From assembly GCA_963576565.1 (NCBI GenBank), contig OY755047.1, forward strand, positions 2,841,501 through 2,905,500: a stretch of 64,000 bases of DNA, written 5' to 3'. A model generated the notes under the pieces. The model was not told the DNA's origin and made no database searches. It worked only from the letters and a program-made list of their open reading frames with translations. The stretch comes from Aspidapion aeneum (taxonomy: Eukaryota > Arthropoda > Insecta > Coleoptera > Brentidae). The position numbers were made by a program, and so were the translations under genes. Of this stretch, positions 9,600-20,541 are shown one piece after another; the stretch's first letter is position 1, and every line of letters begins with the position of its first letter.

Positions 9600-10720
9600 G
9601 CTCCATATTTGTGAGTTATAGCTATAACTATTACAAATAAGGATGGCGGGGTGGAGACAGGGAGAGGCAGGGGGAGGGACCTTAAATATGATTATCATAT
9701 AAATTATAAAACGAAAAAAATAAGAAAAACGATTTACAAATTTTATCAGTTGCGTGAATTTATGCCAAAAATTTTACTAAAAATTAGCTACCAGGCAGTT
9801 GTTGAATCGATACTAAGATATGGAATAAAAATCTGGGGAAGTGCCTGTAGCGCAGTCGTTAAAAATCTAATTACAACACAAAAATACATTCTTAAAATAA
9901 TAAACAAAAAACCAAAGAGGTACCCTACAAAGGATTGTTTTTTGACAGCAATGTTTTGACTATTAGCATTGAGTAAATATATAGGTTATTTACTCAATGC
10001 TATTAGACAAATTTATAGACTAAATACACTTAAATATATGAACAAAAATACAACACCTAAAAATCTACCACAGCATAATATTCAGACTAGATCTAAAACT
10101 AATGAACATATAATTATAGATAGAGTTAACTTTTTAGCTTGTAAACGCCATGTATCATTTATAGGTCCAAGACTTTACAACTTAATGCCAAATAAACTTA
10201 AAAATATTGATAACCGCAAGAAATATTATCTCGAACTGACTGAATGGATTAAAAGAGAGACGGAAATTATCCATTGCAAACTTCCATTTCTAAAATAAAT
10301 TAAAAAATTAGAAAATAATCATAACTAAACTTCTAAACTCCCATAAGAGACTTAAAGGGCTCCGGATCACTCTGATGATCAATGCAAATGCTGTGAGTTT
10401 GTTTCTCCTCTCCATCACAAAAATATTTCTCAAGTTCTTTCTATAATTATTTTAGTGCGGGTGTGTGTAATTTTAATTTTAATATGTGTATATTTGTTTT
10501 GTAACTATAATTTATATATGTGATACATTATAATACTGTATGTTATTTATCTAAGTTATACTGACTAGGCTTTTAAATGCTTTAAATTTCATTACCTCTT
10601 TACCTTACCATTTAGCCTCTACCGTTGGGTAAAAACAAATTGGTACCCCATAATAGACGCATCTCCTCTACTTCTTAGTAATCAAATATTCTATTATTTA
10701 TTGGTCAGTTTTTTATTATT
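9600..10720 (+). mobile_element. Second LINE, 3' end with RT thumb and C-terminal region
   Basis: Frames at 9651-9959 and 10023-10298 are in the same phase, separated by one TGA at 9957. They contain YQAVVESILRYGIKIWGSA and VNFLACKRHVSFIGPRLYNL, typical of the region after the RT domain in Jockey/CR1-type LINEs. The catalytic RT motifs are missing. A long AT-rich 3' untranslated part follows, and the exact end is not clear. Confidence 0.65.
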
Positions 10721-10792
10721 TATTTTTTATCTGTTGAGAGACAGAAAAAAAATTATGAATCACAACTAAGCCTATTTTATTGAAGCACTGAT

Positions 10793-10942
10793 AAGTGGCG
10801 AATCTAGGCACCAGGGGGGCGACGAAATTTGCCCGAAAGTGCAATGAAAGAATAATAACAATAACTGTTGATAGCAAATTAAAAATAATCCTTGCATTAT
10901 TTGCAATTTGGGATTTGAAAATTATATTGGCAGTCGCCACTG
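10793..10942. mobile_element. Degenerate hAT-type MITE
   Basis: It begins AAGTGGCGAATCTAGGCACC and ends GCAGTCGCCACTG, resembling the CAGTGGCG families, with a GGGGGG run near the left end. I find no matching 8-bp flanks, so it is old or the borders are off. Confidence 0.5.
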
Positions 10943-11162
10943 AAATATTAACACACGAAGAAGGTGATCTCATGTTTTCAGACGTTTCTACGAGGGCGGA
11001 TCAAATATAAACAAGCCTTTTAAACTTACTACCGGAAAAATCATTCAAAATGAACGTGGCCGTTATAATTTTGGAGTAGGGATATTCAGCAGCATGTAGG
11101 CGGCTGGTCATGCCGCGATGCTCATTTGACCAGGAGCAATCGCAATGAGCGAGAAGAAAGTA

Positions 11163-12662
11163 CAGCGTGTCCCATTTTCGATGGGATTAAATGGGAAACT
11201 CGGTTATTATTAAAGATATTGATTTTCTGATTGCACCTTACCGTGCTCTTTTTTTGAGCCCTTAAAAATGGCGTAATCAGATTTTTGTTATACCCCGTAG
11301 TTTCGCTAATATAGGGAGTTTTTGAAAAAATTGTATTTTTAATAATCCCTTGTATCTCGCTTATTTTGCGAGATACTTTTATTCTGTAAAAACATTTTTA
11401 TGGCAACTTTTTTAGAAGAAAATAATGACGTTGTCAATTTTTTAAAATATTGTTTAGTTTTTGAGATATGGTATTTATCATAAAAAAATTAAATACGGAC
11501 CTGGATTTTTTTAATTACTTTTTTGATTGGTTTCATGCTAGTATTATCATAAAATAATAAAAATTTTAAAAAATTTTGTTTTAAGGTAAAAAAAAAAATT
11601 TAATATTTAAAAAAAAAATTAGTCCGAACCTGGATATTTCCAACATAAATATAAACTAAAAATTGCTAGTTAAACAATTTTTAGTTTAACTGTTTTGATA
11701 CTTAGCATATTAAAAGGGTTTTACGTTAATTTACAGATTTATTTGAAACAAAGTCTACGAAAAATACAAAAAAAAAACAAATAATAAAAAATAACTAATC
11801 TTTCTGATTACCATTATGTGTAAGACATTGTTGGCATTTTTGAGTAATTTTTCTTAACGCATTTTGCATAAAAATATTTCTGCCATTTAAATATTGGGAT
11901 TTTGTTGCTTGAATAAAGCAATCAAACATATCACATTTTTCAAAATCTGGATATGGTCGATTTCTAGCAAGTTTAAAATAATTGTAAGCCATTTACAAAA
12001 ATGACAAGTAAAATGACAATATCAATTCCACGCTTTTGTTTTGTAAATTTCACGACCTGCTGTTTGGTTATCAAATAATTAGTACGATATTATTTTTGTA
12101 ACTTTTTAACGTTTTTTACTTTATTTATAAATCTTTTAATTATCATTTCAAAACAGATAAACTAAAAATCGTTCAACTAGTGTGTCTTGCAATTTTTAAT
12201 TTATAATTACGTTGGAAATTTCCAGGTTCGGACTATAATTTTTTTTTCAAATATTAAATAGCTTTTTTTAACCTTAAATCAAAAAAATATTAAAGTTTTA
12301 TCATTTTAAGGTAATAATAGCATGGTCCGTATTTAATTTTTTTATGATAAATACCATATCTCAAAAACTAAACAATATTTTTAAAAATTGACAACGTCAT
12401 TATTTTGCTCTAAAAAAGTTGCCATAGAAAGGTTTTTACAGAATAAAAATATCTTGCAAAATAAGCGAGATACAAGGAATTAATTAAAATGCAATTTTTT
12501 CAAAAACTCCCTGTATTAGCGAAACTACGGGGTATAGCAAAAATCTGATTACACCATTTTTAAGGGCTCCAAAAAAGAGCACGGTTAGGTGCAATCAGGA
12601 AATCGATAACTTTAATAATAACCGAGTTTCCCATTTAATCCCATCGAAAATGGGACACGCTG
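11163..12662. mobile_element. 1.5-kb long-inverted-repeat (foldback) element inside mariner
   Basis: The ends CAGCGTGTCCCATTTTCGAT and ATCGAAAATGGGACACGCTG are bounded by TA. The two arms, about 11163-11700 and 12140-12662, are inverted copies over roughly 500 bp, so the element is mostly palindromic. A single-copy centre of about 440 bp holds a 65-codon minus-strand frame. The termini resemble the CAGGGTGTCCCA elements elsewhere in the window. Confidence 0.85.
11795..11992 (-). CDS. 65-aa ORF in the centre of the foldback element, unrecognised
   Basis: The open frame reads MAYNYFKLARNRPYPDFEKC and onward, with four Cys and a Lys/Gln-rich end. It occupies the unique centre between the long inverted arms. 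I do not recognise it. It could be a captured host fragment or a relic of a transposon gene; nothing shows it is translated. Confidence 0.3.
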   Translation of the reverse strand: MAYNYFKLARNRPYPDFEKCDMFDCFIQATKSQYLNGRNIFMQNALRKITQKCQQCLTHNGNQKD

Positions 12663-13640
12663 TACACAGCAGTGTTGCGCAAAGGATAATCATTAATTTC
12701 TTACACGGGAAAGCGTGAAACCTGCTGAAATTCGATGCAGATGGCGAGCACAGTTCGGGAATAAGACGCTTTCGTGGGTACCTGTAAAAACTTGGTGCAA
12801 AAAAATTAACGACGGTCGTGAGCGTGTCGACAACGTGAGTCAACCACGTCGTCCACGTACCATCATTTCTGCAGGCAAAGTTTTAGCGACCGTTTTCTGG
12901 GACTGGAGAGGAGTTTTGTTGGTCGATTTTTTGCTCGAGCGAATAACAAAAAACGCAGCTTCCTACTGCAACTTACTCGACCAGGTAAAGCTTGATTATC
13001 GCCAAAAGAGAAGAGCACACCACATCCAAGACGTGTTGCTCCTGCATGACAACGCTAGACCTGATACGGCAGTTTTAACACAGACCAAAATCAATAAAAT
13101 GCACTGGACTGTGCTGGAATACCCTCCACACAGTTCAGATTTGTCACCTTGCGATTTTTATATGTTTGGCCGACTCAAAGATTCACTGAGACGAGCAATT
13201 TCAGACCAATGAAGAGGGGAGGCATTCGTGCGCAACTGGTTAGATACCCGCCCAGCTTCCTTTTATGAAAACGGGATTAAGAGACTGTCAAACCGTTGGG
13301 AAAAGTGTATTAACAGAGAAGGGAGATGTGTAGAAAAGTAGAAAAAATTTCTGTTTTGTGTCATGTTTCTAAATAACTAGTTTATAAACAAAGACTTGTT
13401 TATATTTGATTCACCCTCGTACTTTACTCCTAATATGAGTGTTTATACCTTTAACAGTGGGAAGCAAGAATTATAGAAATCAGTTGACTGACTTTGTTAA
13501 TACCCTGAGAATTCCTCGTTCTTGTATTGAGACACCGCACATATGCATAGGTATAGTTCTTGCAAAGTCAGTTGAACAAAGGTTAAAGCCGACCATCGGC
13601 ATATCCTTTAAAGAAAGTGACATGGGCGGCGGTAGATATA

Positions 13641-15107
13641 GGGGAGACCGGGGCTAGTTGGCGCAAGGGCAAGTTGGCGCACGGCTATTTTCTACTAAAC
13701 CACCAGTCTGGCAACGTTGTGCTAATAGACAATTTTGATGTATGTGACCTAGTGTCTGTTTGTAAAGAATTCCAGTATTCAGAGTGCAGTCGCTAAGTGT
13801 GAGCGCTCTCTAATGTGTTCATACACGTGGGAAGTATTTTTATTCATTTAATATATTTGTGATAACTTTTCATACAATAATTGTAGGTACTTACTAGATA
13901 GAGTAGTTTAAAGATTGGAATTTCTAGTTTCAAAAACAAGCTAAAATTTTTGTTTATATCTTAGTGTTGTACGAGAAAAAATTTCAAGAAACAAAAAAAT
14001 ACGATTGGGGTTAGTTGGCTCATTTTTTCAGGGGCAACTTGGCGCGTGCGCCAACTTACCCCAAGCAGTATTTTTGGTACAGAAATAACATAAATATTAC
14101 TGCCGGTTTTGAAGTTTCAGGAATTTATCCTTTTAATCGGGATATCTTTTCCGAAGAGAAGTTTTTACCTTCATATTCTACGGACCGACCTAACCAAGCT
14201 GCAGAAGCTGCATTACAGGAGTATCAAGAACCTGATCTTTTACAACAAGCTTTAGAAGTTGACGAAAATCAAATAGAGGATATTCGTCCAAGGCCGTCTC
14301 GTAAAATTTTGGGAGAAATAACTTCAGAAAAAAACGAAATAGTTCCATCCCAAATACGGCCCTTACCTAAAGCGGAAGCAAGAAAAATTATTACCAAAGG
14401 GCGAAAAAGACGAACTACGGCTATATTAACCGATACGCCCATTAAAGAAGCTCTTTGCGAAGAGCAAGCTCCAAAAAAAAAGAAGGTAGAACTTAAAACA
14501 GCTTCTGAAATAAGCGAAAAGGAGGAAAATAGAAAAATTAGGTACCGGCAAATAAAAAATAAAAAAGTAAAAATAATGACCCCTTAAGCAGCGATGATGA
14601 TGATGATGATGACTGCTTTTGTCTGTATTGCACTGATACATATAGGAATAGTGCCCTTAGGGAAAAATGGATTAAATGCAACTGGTGCCATGACGGGGCT
14701 TATGAGGAATGTGCTGGTGAAACTTCAGCAATTTTTTTGTGCATTAATTGCTTAAGCGAGTAAAAAAAAAGTACTACATTTAAATTAAAGCTTAGTTTAT
14801 GTTTATTAACATAATTTAAGTGATTTTTTTTGTTATTTAATAAATTTAGTCCGCAACCCAGAACCAAAGCGTCAACTTACCCCGGCCATACGCCAACTTG
14901 CCCCTGAGCGGGGCAAGTTGGCGCATTTTACATAAACATGATTTTTCTTGATTTTCTTTTAAACTATAAGAGCTAAAGAAAAATTATACATGGCGCATAA
15001 ATAGCTGAGATAAACGTCTAAATGCTACCTTTTTATTTTGCATAATAAACCACAAAGACATACAAATTAAAAAACCAAAAACTGGGCCAACTAGCCCCGG
15101 TCTCCCC
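13641..15107 (+). mobile_element. pogo-like DNA transposon, deletion derivative
   Basis: The inverted ends GGGGAGACCGGGGCTAGTTG and CAACTAGCCCCGGTCTCCCC are perfect over at least 20 bp, with TA on both sides. The sibling MITE at 21159-21656 shows the empty site with a single TA at about 21246. Only the C-terminal part of the transposase remains. Confidence 0.88.
14085..14763 (+). pseudogene. pogo/Tigger-like transposase C-terminus with zinc-finger tail
   Basis: The frame contains AGFEVSGIYPFNRDIFSEE and FLPSYSTDRP, a conserved block that follows the DDE domain in many pogo/Jerky-type transposases. A basic stretch PKKKKVEL looks like a nuclear signal. After the stop at 14585 the reading continues in another frame: a run of Asp, then CLYC, KCNWCH and CINCLSE, a C4HC-type PHD-like finger ending at 14763. 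The N-terminal helix-turn-helix and DDE core are gone. Confidence 0.75.
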
Positions 15108-15550
15108 TACTCATGAAAATTATTTAATTTAATTATGGCGTAAACTAAAGGAATAAAAATAGATAATAAAACTTTCTATTACTTTTCTATTACTACACCT
15201 ACAGAAACGACACTGATTTTTAACTCTGCATACTGCCGACTAAAGAGGTCCCGAAAAGGACCCCGAAAGCAATTAAAAGCGCATCTCAAAAAAATCTGCC
15301 AATCAGGTTTTGTCTATCCACCTGTGCTGGGTCGGTCAGAAAACAAATACTTTGTGCTCGGACCGCAGAGACCCGCGCCTTTTCTCTGTCGGTAGAGTTG
15401 AAATTATACCAGGAAGATTTTATATGAATTTGGATAACTTTTGAAGGGCAGATTGAAGCAATATTTCATGAAATCGATAGAACCCCGTATTAGGAGCATT
15501 TCAGGTGACTTTGCAAAAACTATAGAAGTTTTCCGAAAATGTATGTATGA

Positions 15551-15621
15551 TCTTTGGTGCCTTAATGAGAGAGCGTTTGCGTACAAAGCAAGAGATCCGG
15601 GCTCGAGTCCCGGCGAAAGAG
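15551..15621 (+). tRNA. tRNA-like sequence or tRNA-derived SINE head (probably not functional)
   Basis: The ends TCTTTGG and CGAAAGA pair at six of seven positions. An A-box-like GGTGCCTTAATGAGAG and a good B-box/T-arm GGGCTCGAGTCCCG are present. The 7-nt anticodon loop GTACAAA is closed by TTTGC/GCAAG, giving anticodon ACA. Seven Ts, a Pol III terminator, follow at about 15625. The weak D arm and unusual anticodon argue for a pseudogene or SINE. Confidence 0.45.
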
Positions 15622-15719
15622 AAATTTTTTTATAATTCTTATTTCCTTAATTTTACTTGTTGTTTATGGTGTTAGGTCCTTGCATTATTCGCAATGTGGT
15701 ATTTGATTATAGTGAAATA

Positions 15720-15830
15720 TTTTATTCGTTGGCTTGTTCTATTAGGATTTTTATGGTTAATAGGTCGTCAACTGTACTGAAACCTTTTCTGAAACCTGCT
15801 TGTTCTTTTGATTGATATCCGTCAAATATC
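15720..15830 (-). pseudogene. RTE-like reverse transcriptase fragment
   Basis: The minus-strand translation reads KEQAGFRKGFSTVDDLLTIK, matching the region between RT blocks in RTE-type LINEs. It is only about 35 codons long and is followed by stops. Confidence 0.6.
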
Positions 15831-16156
15831 TATCATCAATTATTTGCATTTCCGGAAAAGTCGTATTTTTTGAGTTAGGTTTTTATAATTTTGGGGTGCT
15901 ATATTTTCTTTGATTTTATTTATTCAATAGGGACTTATTGGAATAAAACCTGACCTTATTTTAGAGTCGACTTTATTCTGAAACATTTGCACAGGAAACT
16001 AACAGCTGACCTTTCAAAATTGACATACCAAAGCCAAATTTAATCGTAAAGTCGCTAACTTTCACTAATAAATTTGGTCCTTAAATACACAAAGGCCGAA
16101 TTTTTAAGAAGAGCAGCTGCTTTTTATATGTAAATCTGTCACCATAAGGTCGATTT

Positions 16157-18526
16157 AATGCAAAAAATACCTACTAGGGATCTAGACGGACGAATTCTAA
16201 AGGAAAAGAACTTTTGCAAGCTATTAGTGAATATCAATGTGAGCCGATATCAACTGGTAAGCCCACATACTATCCAACAGATCCAGGAAAAATTCCAGAT
16301 CTAATTGATTTTTTTATAGTAAAAAATATATCTTTAAGTTTTGTAGATATAGAAGAAAGTTTTGATTTACACTCAGATCATTCACCTATTATTCTAACTC
16401 TTAGTAAAAACATAATAAAGAAAGAAGCAAATATCTCACTAGTTAATAAACTGACTGACTGGATTAGTTTTAAACAAAGTCTGTCAGAAAAAATAAATCT
16501 ATCAGTACCATTGCAAACCCCAGAACAAATCGATAAAGAAGTTTAATATTTTGTTACAAATATTCAACAAGCAGCTTGGGAAAACAGTCCAAAACCAAAG
16601 AGAATTTTTAAGGGAAAAAACTATCCAAAGGAAATTAGAGACCTTATATTGGAAAAAAGGAAACTAAGAAGAAAGTGGCAGCAAAGCCGTGATCCTCGGG
16701 ACAAAACAAATCTCAACAACATGACGCAGCGCATTAGGCGAGAAATTCTAGTAATAAAAAATGAATCTATTAACCATTTTCTTAATGAACTTACAGATGA
16801 TAAAAATACCGACTATTCCCTTTGGAAAGCAACCAAAGATTTTAAAAGACCAATTATCCAAATTCCACCCATACGAAAATCTAACAACCAGTGGGCAAGG
16901 AGCAACGAAGAAAAAGCAGATATTTTTGCAAGTCATTTAGAAAAAACATTTCAGCCCCACGAAGCACCAGATGAACACTTTCATTTAAATGAACCCCATC
17001 AAATCGAAGACCATATTAAGCTTACATCACCAAAAGAAATATTAACAGAAATCAAAAATATTATAAAACAACTCCCCAGAAAAGCTATAGTAAAACTATG
17101 CAACCTAATTAATGCGTCTTTTAGGCTTAGGTATGTACCTAAACTGTGGAAAGTTGCAGAAGTTATCATGATTCCAAAACCGGGAAAACCACTCCATGAC
17201 GTGTCATCTTACAGGCCAATATCTTTGCTGCCAATTATATCCAAGCTCTATGAAAAATTATTGCTTAAAAGAATAAAACCCATCATAGAAAGACAAGAAA
17301 TTATTCCGTCTCATCAATTTGGTTTTCGAAATAGAAAAAGCACTAGAAGAGGGAAAAGTTTGTTCTGCAGTTTTTCTAGATGTAGCACAAGCATTTGACA
17401 AAGTGTGGCATGAAGGCCTTAATTTTAAACTAAAACGGTTTCTGCCAAAACAATATTCGGATATTTTGGAATCATACATATCTGATAGACATTTTAGAGT
17501 AGAACAGGAAGACTCATACTCAAATTTAAGAGAAATTTAAGCAGGCGTGCCCCAGGGTAGCGTACTAGGCCCATATCTATACTTATTATTCACTTGTGAT
17601 ATCCCAAAGCCAGAAAATTGCCACTTAGCAACATTTGCCGATGATACTGGTTTATTGACGGTAGAAAAATCTATTGAAAAATGCATAGAAAAACTTCAGG
17701 ATGCAGTCATAGAAGTTCACAGTTGGACCACAAAGTGGCGAATAAAATTAAATGAAACCAAATCAATTCATGTTGATTTTACAAACAAAAATATAAATCA
17801 CATACAAATTACAATTAACAGCATTCCCGTACCATATTGAAATCAGGCAAAATATCTAGGTATGACACTTGATGCCAAATTGCGCTGGAAAGCACATGTT
17901 AAGAAAAAAAAAGAAGAACTTGAGATAAGGTATAGAAAAATGAACTGGCTAATTGGAAGGAAGACCAATTTAACAATTCATAATAAGTTACTGCTTTATA
18001 GACAAATACTGAAACCAGTATGGACATATGGTATTCAACTATGGGGTTGTGCTAAAGAGAGTAACATTCTAGTTGTACAGAGATTTCAAAATAAAGTATT
18101 AAGAAACATTGTGAATGCACCTTGGTACGTTCGAAATACTGACCTTCATCGAGATCTAAAAATCGAAACTGTAGCAGAGACTATAAAAAAGTACGCAAAA
18201 AGCCATGAAGATAGACTCCATCGGCATGTGAATGTGGAAGCAATTCAGCTTCTAGACAATACTATGCTAGTTCGAAGACTGAAAAGAGTGAAGCCGTTTG
18301 AGCTAGTAAATTAAGTGAATTACACATAAAACAAAATAATGCTATAAACACAACACAATTTTGAGTTACAGACTAAACAAAGCGAGGAGAACTGTTGAGT
18401 GAACTCTAAGTTTAAATCTGACTTTTCTAGTAAATTAAGTTAAAACAAAATTGTTAATTAATCTTACTGACTAGATTGTAATACAATAAACACTGTGTTT
18501 GACAAATAAAAAAAAAAAAAATAAAA
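16157..18526 (+). mobile_element. Jockey-clade LINE, 5'-truncated, with target-site duplication
   Basis: The 13-bp duplication ATAAGGTCGATTT lies at 16144-16156 and 18527-18539, and the insert ends in an A-rich tail at 18509-18526. It carries the end of an AP endonuclease and a nearly complete RT, split by a few stops and frameshifts. Confidence 0.85.
16175..18314 (+). pseudogene. Jockey ORF2 (endonuclease C-terminus and reverse transcriptase) pseudogene
   Basis: Segments at 16214-16546, 16649-17398, 17319-17540, 17547-17840 and 17862-18314 together cover ORF2. In order they show the endonuclease end DLHSDHSPIILTLS, RT block SSYRPISLLPIISKLYEKLL, FLDVAQAFDKVWHEGL, GVPQGSVLGPYLYLLFTCDI, the catalytic FADDT, and the C-terminal FQNKVLRNIVNAPWYVRNTD typical of Jockey. 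A stop at 16543, a frameshift near 17380 and in-frame stops at 17538 and 17838 inactivate it. The gag-like ORF1 is absent, as expected for a 5' truncation. Confidence 0.88.
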
Positions 18527-18902
18527 ATAAGGTCGATTTTAAAATAAGGGCAGGTTTTATTCCAATAAGTGTCTATTTGACGGGCCCCTTAAGACCATAT
18601 TGTGATCGAGTTTTTTAAAATAAAGCACAAAAAGTGATATCAAAACGTCACTTTCTTAGGATTTCTAAAGTTTTAAGTTACAAAAATATTTGCTGTTAAT
18701 AAGGTAGCAGGAACTAGCGATTTATTTTGTTTGTATGTGATAGTGAAATAAATCTCGATTGAAATGTGATGTAACTTTGTTTTAATCATAAATCTTATCT
18801 ATTCCTTTTTATTAAGTAAATCTTAACCAGGGATAGATTCTGTCCCTGTCTTAACTCTGTCATTATAATCATCTTTTTTTATAATGGATCAAGGCCAACA
18901 CA

Positions 18903-19490
18903 AAAATAGAGGCCACGACCCTGAAAAAATCAGCTGGTCTCCCGGGGCTGAATTTTACATTGGGTCTTATGAGAGGTCAGACGTTTTTTTATGATATTTT
19001 CAAAATGGCACTACAGATTTCCGCAAAATTTCAGTGAAATATTCTCAGACACCATCCCGATATTCCACCAAAGGTTTGTAAGGAAGCAACATGATTAAAA
19101 GGTTAAAATCTTCAAGATTTGGCATTCCTTATTTTGAATTCAAATTACCCGCCATGTACCACATGCCAACTGTTATATTTGACATGTATTTGACTTTGTC
19201 ATATGTGATTGTCACATTCGCTTCTGCTTTAAACTTAATTTTTGTGTGAGCTAATGAAGCGGCTATGAAAAATTAGGCCTTACTATACATTAAAAAAAAA
19301 TTGTTCTGCCAGAATAAAGTAAAAACAATCTCAAAAACGGCTTTATTTAACCAAAAATCAAATATCCATGAACCGTCATTCCAACTTCAAAATTTTAAAG
19401 ACAATCAGCTGTGTCGTAACGTGACCATCAAAAAAAAATCAGCCCCGGATGTGACGTCAACAAAGTGGAGGATCGTGGCCCGTCCATTTT
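18903..19490. mobile_element. Possible DNA element with imperfect inverted ends
   Basis: The left side has AGAGGCCACGACCCTG then CCGGGGCTGAATTTT. The right side, read on the other strand, has GACGGGCCACGATCCT then CCGGGGCTGATTTTT at similar spacing. No target duplication is evident and no transposase is present. Confidence 0.4.
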
Positions 19491-19596
19491 GATAGCCCTG
19501 AATGGATACAAAGATTCTGCAAATTGTCATTTAGCGGCATTTAGGGTGTCAATTCTCACAAACTTTATGGTGAAACTTTGAAAAATTATTTATTTA

Positions 19597-19715
19597 CAGT
19601 AGCGCACCCAGGAATTTGTCTTGAGGGGGGGGGGGGCTATTTTTGGCTTTTATTTATGAAATAAAATGGAAAATATTTAAAAAAATCTTAGAACCGAAAC
19701 GAACCGAACCACCCA
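19597..19715 (+). mobile_element. hAT-type MITE fragment, CAGTAGCGCACCC subfamily
   Basis: It starts CAGTAGCGCACCCAGGAATT followed by a long G run, like the copies at 6031-6221 and 61491. A recognisable right terminus is missing. Confidence 0.5.
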
Positions 19716-19920
19716 ACCCCCCCACCCCCCTTGTTGCTCTCTTGTTATTTACTATTTCAAAAATTATAAATTTAATGAACAGAAGAACCGAGTTGTGGTA
19801 TCGTCAGGTCACCGAGAAGTTGTATTGTCAAGCCATAGAGAATATAGAGTAATAACAATTAAAAACTTCTTTTAGTGATTTTTGAGGTATGAAGTCTATA
19901 AAGCAAAAAGGCGTTTATAC

Positions 19921-19956
19921 TATTACTACTACTACTACTAATACTACTACTACTAT
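19921..19956 (+). repeat. ACT trinucleotide microsatellite
   Basis: An (ACT)n tract with one interruption at the 3' end of the adjacent minus-strand RTE fragment, where such LINEs commonly carry short tandem repeats. Confidence 0.85.
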
Positions 19957-20240
19957 ATCGGTTTAGAACGTTTTTCTACGTTGTCCGACGCCTATTCTCC
20001 ACCTCCTTCGATCCTGACAATCATCTTCTGTCAGGTTTTTTTGACTCATTGATCTTTGGATAGACTGTTGCCGTTCCAGCTTAGGACGCCCTCTTTTTCT
20101 GCGCCCTATTGATTACCATTCTAGGACCTGCTTTGGTAATCTTTCGTCCTTCATCCGTTGTACATGGCCGTACCATATCAGTTGTCTTTTAGTGATGTCA
20201 TCCGTTATGCTACCGTACCATTTGTAAACGAAGCATTTGT
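19957..20240 (-). pseudogene. RTE-like LINE 3' fragment
   Basis: Read on the minus strand it encodes VWYGHVQRMKDERLPKQVLE-like sequence and GRRKRGRP, closely similar to the C-termini at 50862-51655 and 53930-54415 but diverged. It ends at a trinucleotide repeat instead of TA repeats. Confidence 0.65.
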
Positions 20241-20541
20241 GTTTTAAATGTGTTCAAGTGTATCAATTTTTTAATTCGGTATCAAACAGATGTTCGCTAT
20301 TTTTTTGTTTTACATAATAATTGTTTGCAGTGTTTCTCAAAACTCGGCAATGATGACATTTTATCAAAGATGTTGGGTTATGAATCATCAAAACATTGGA
20401 CTTCAGGGAACATTCTTAAATTACATAACGCAAAAATTCAGGATTTTTGGCCTCCCCCTCCCCCATTCCTAACGCATTTTTAAGAAAAGCACACAAAAAA
20501 AACATTGCGTTTAACCACGGATCACCTAACAAAGTTTAACG
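20241..20541. other. No supported gene
   Basis: A 77-codon frame at 20250-20483 has no recognised motif and runs into low-complexity Pro codons. It appears to belong to an old element whose right end, with GCGTTACGTAATTTAAAGAC, continues after 20718. Confidence 0.35.

Larger units (their letters stand above)
11145..13342 (+). pseudogene. mariner transposase pseudogene
   Basis: MSEKKV is followed across the inserted element by HSSVAQRIIINFLHGKA. After a frameshift comes KPAEIRCRWRAQFG, part of the paired-type DNA-binding domain. The frame then jumps to VLATVFWDWRGVLLVDF, so the stretch that normally carries the first catalytic Asp is deleted. The second Asp (LLHDNARPD) and the third (HSSDLSPCDFYMF) remain. 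After another frameshift near 13211 the C-terminus RNWLDTRPASFYENG runs to a stop at 13342. It cannot encode an active enzyme. Confidence 0.87.
10991..13419 (+). mobile_element. mariner transposon, internally deleted and interrupted
   Basis: The inverted repeats CGAGGGCGGATCAAATATAA and TTATATTTGATTCACCCTCG are bounded by TA on each side. The transposase begins at ATG 11145, is split after codon 5 by the long-inverted-repeat element at 11163-12662, and resumes. It is dead through that insertion, frameshifts and an internal deletion. Confidence 0.88.
13552..15524. mobile_element. TATAGTTTTTGCAAAGTCA MITE, copy 1, interrupted
   Basis: Left end TATAGTTCTTGCAAAGTCAG and right end GTGACTTTGCAAAAACTATA are inverted. 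Removing the pogo-like element at 13641-15107 leaves about 500 bp that aligns with the uninterrupted copy at 21159-21656. Confidence 0.82.
15926..18577. mobile_element. DNA element with ~50-bp inverted ends, interrupted by Jockey
   Basis: ACTTATTGGAATAAAACCTG near 15933 and its inverted counterpart near 18552-18571 extend as imperfect repeats over about 50 bp. Without the LINE the element would be about 280 bp. Exact termini are uncertain. Confidence 0.65.

Noticed and set aside
12595..12843. 82-codon minus frame
   Set aside because: It crosses the border of the foldback element and the mariner and is antisense to the transposase.
19921..19956. Short tandem repeats as a possible CRISPR array
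   Set aside because: Trinucleotide and satellite repeats without spacers in a eukaryotic genome.
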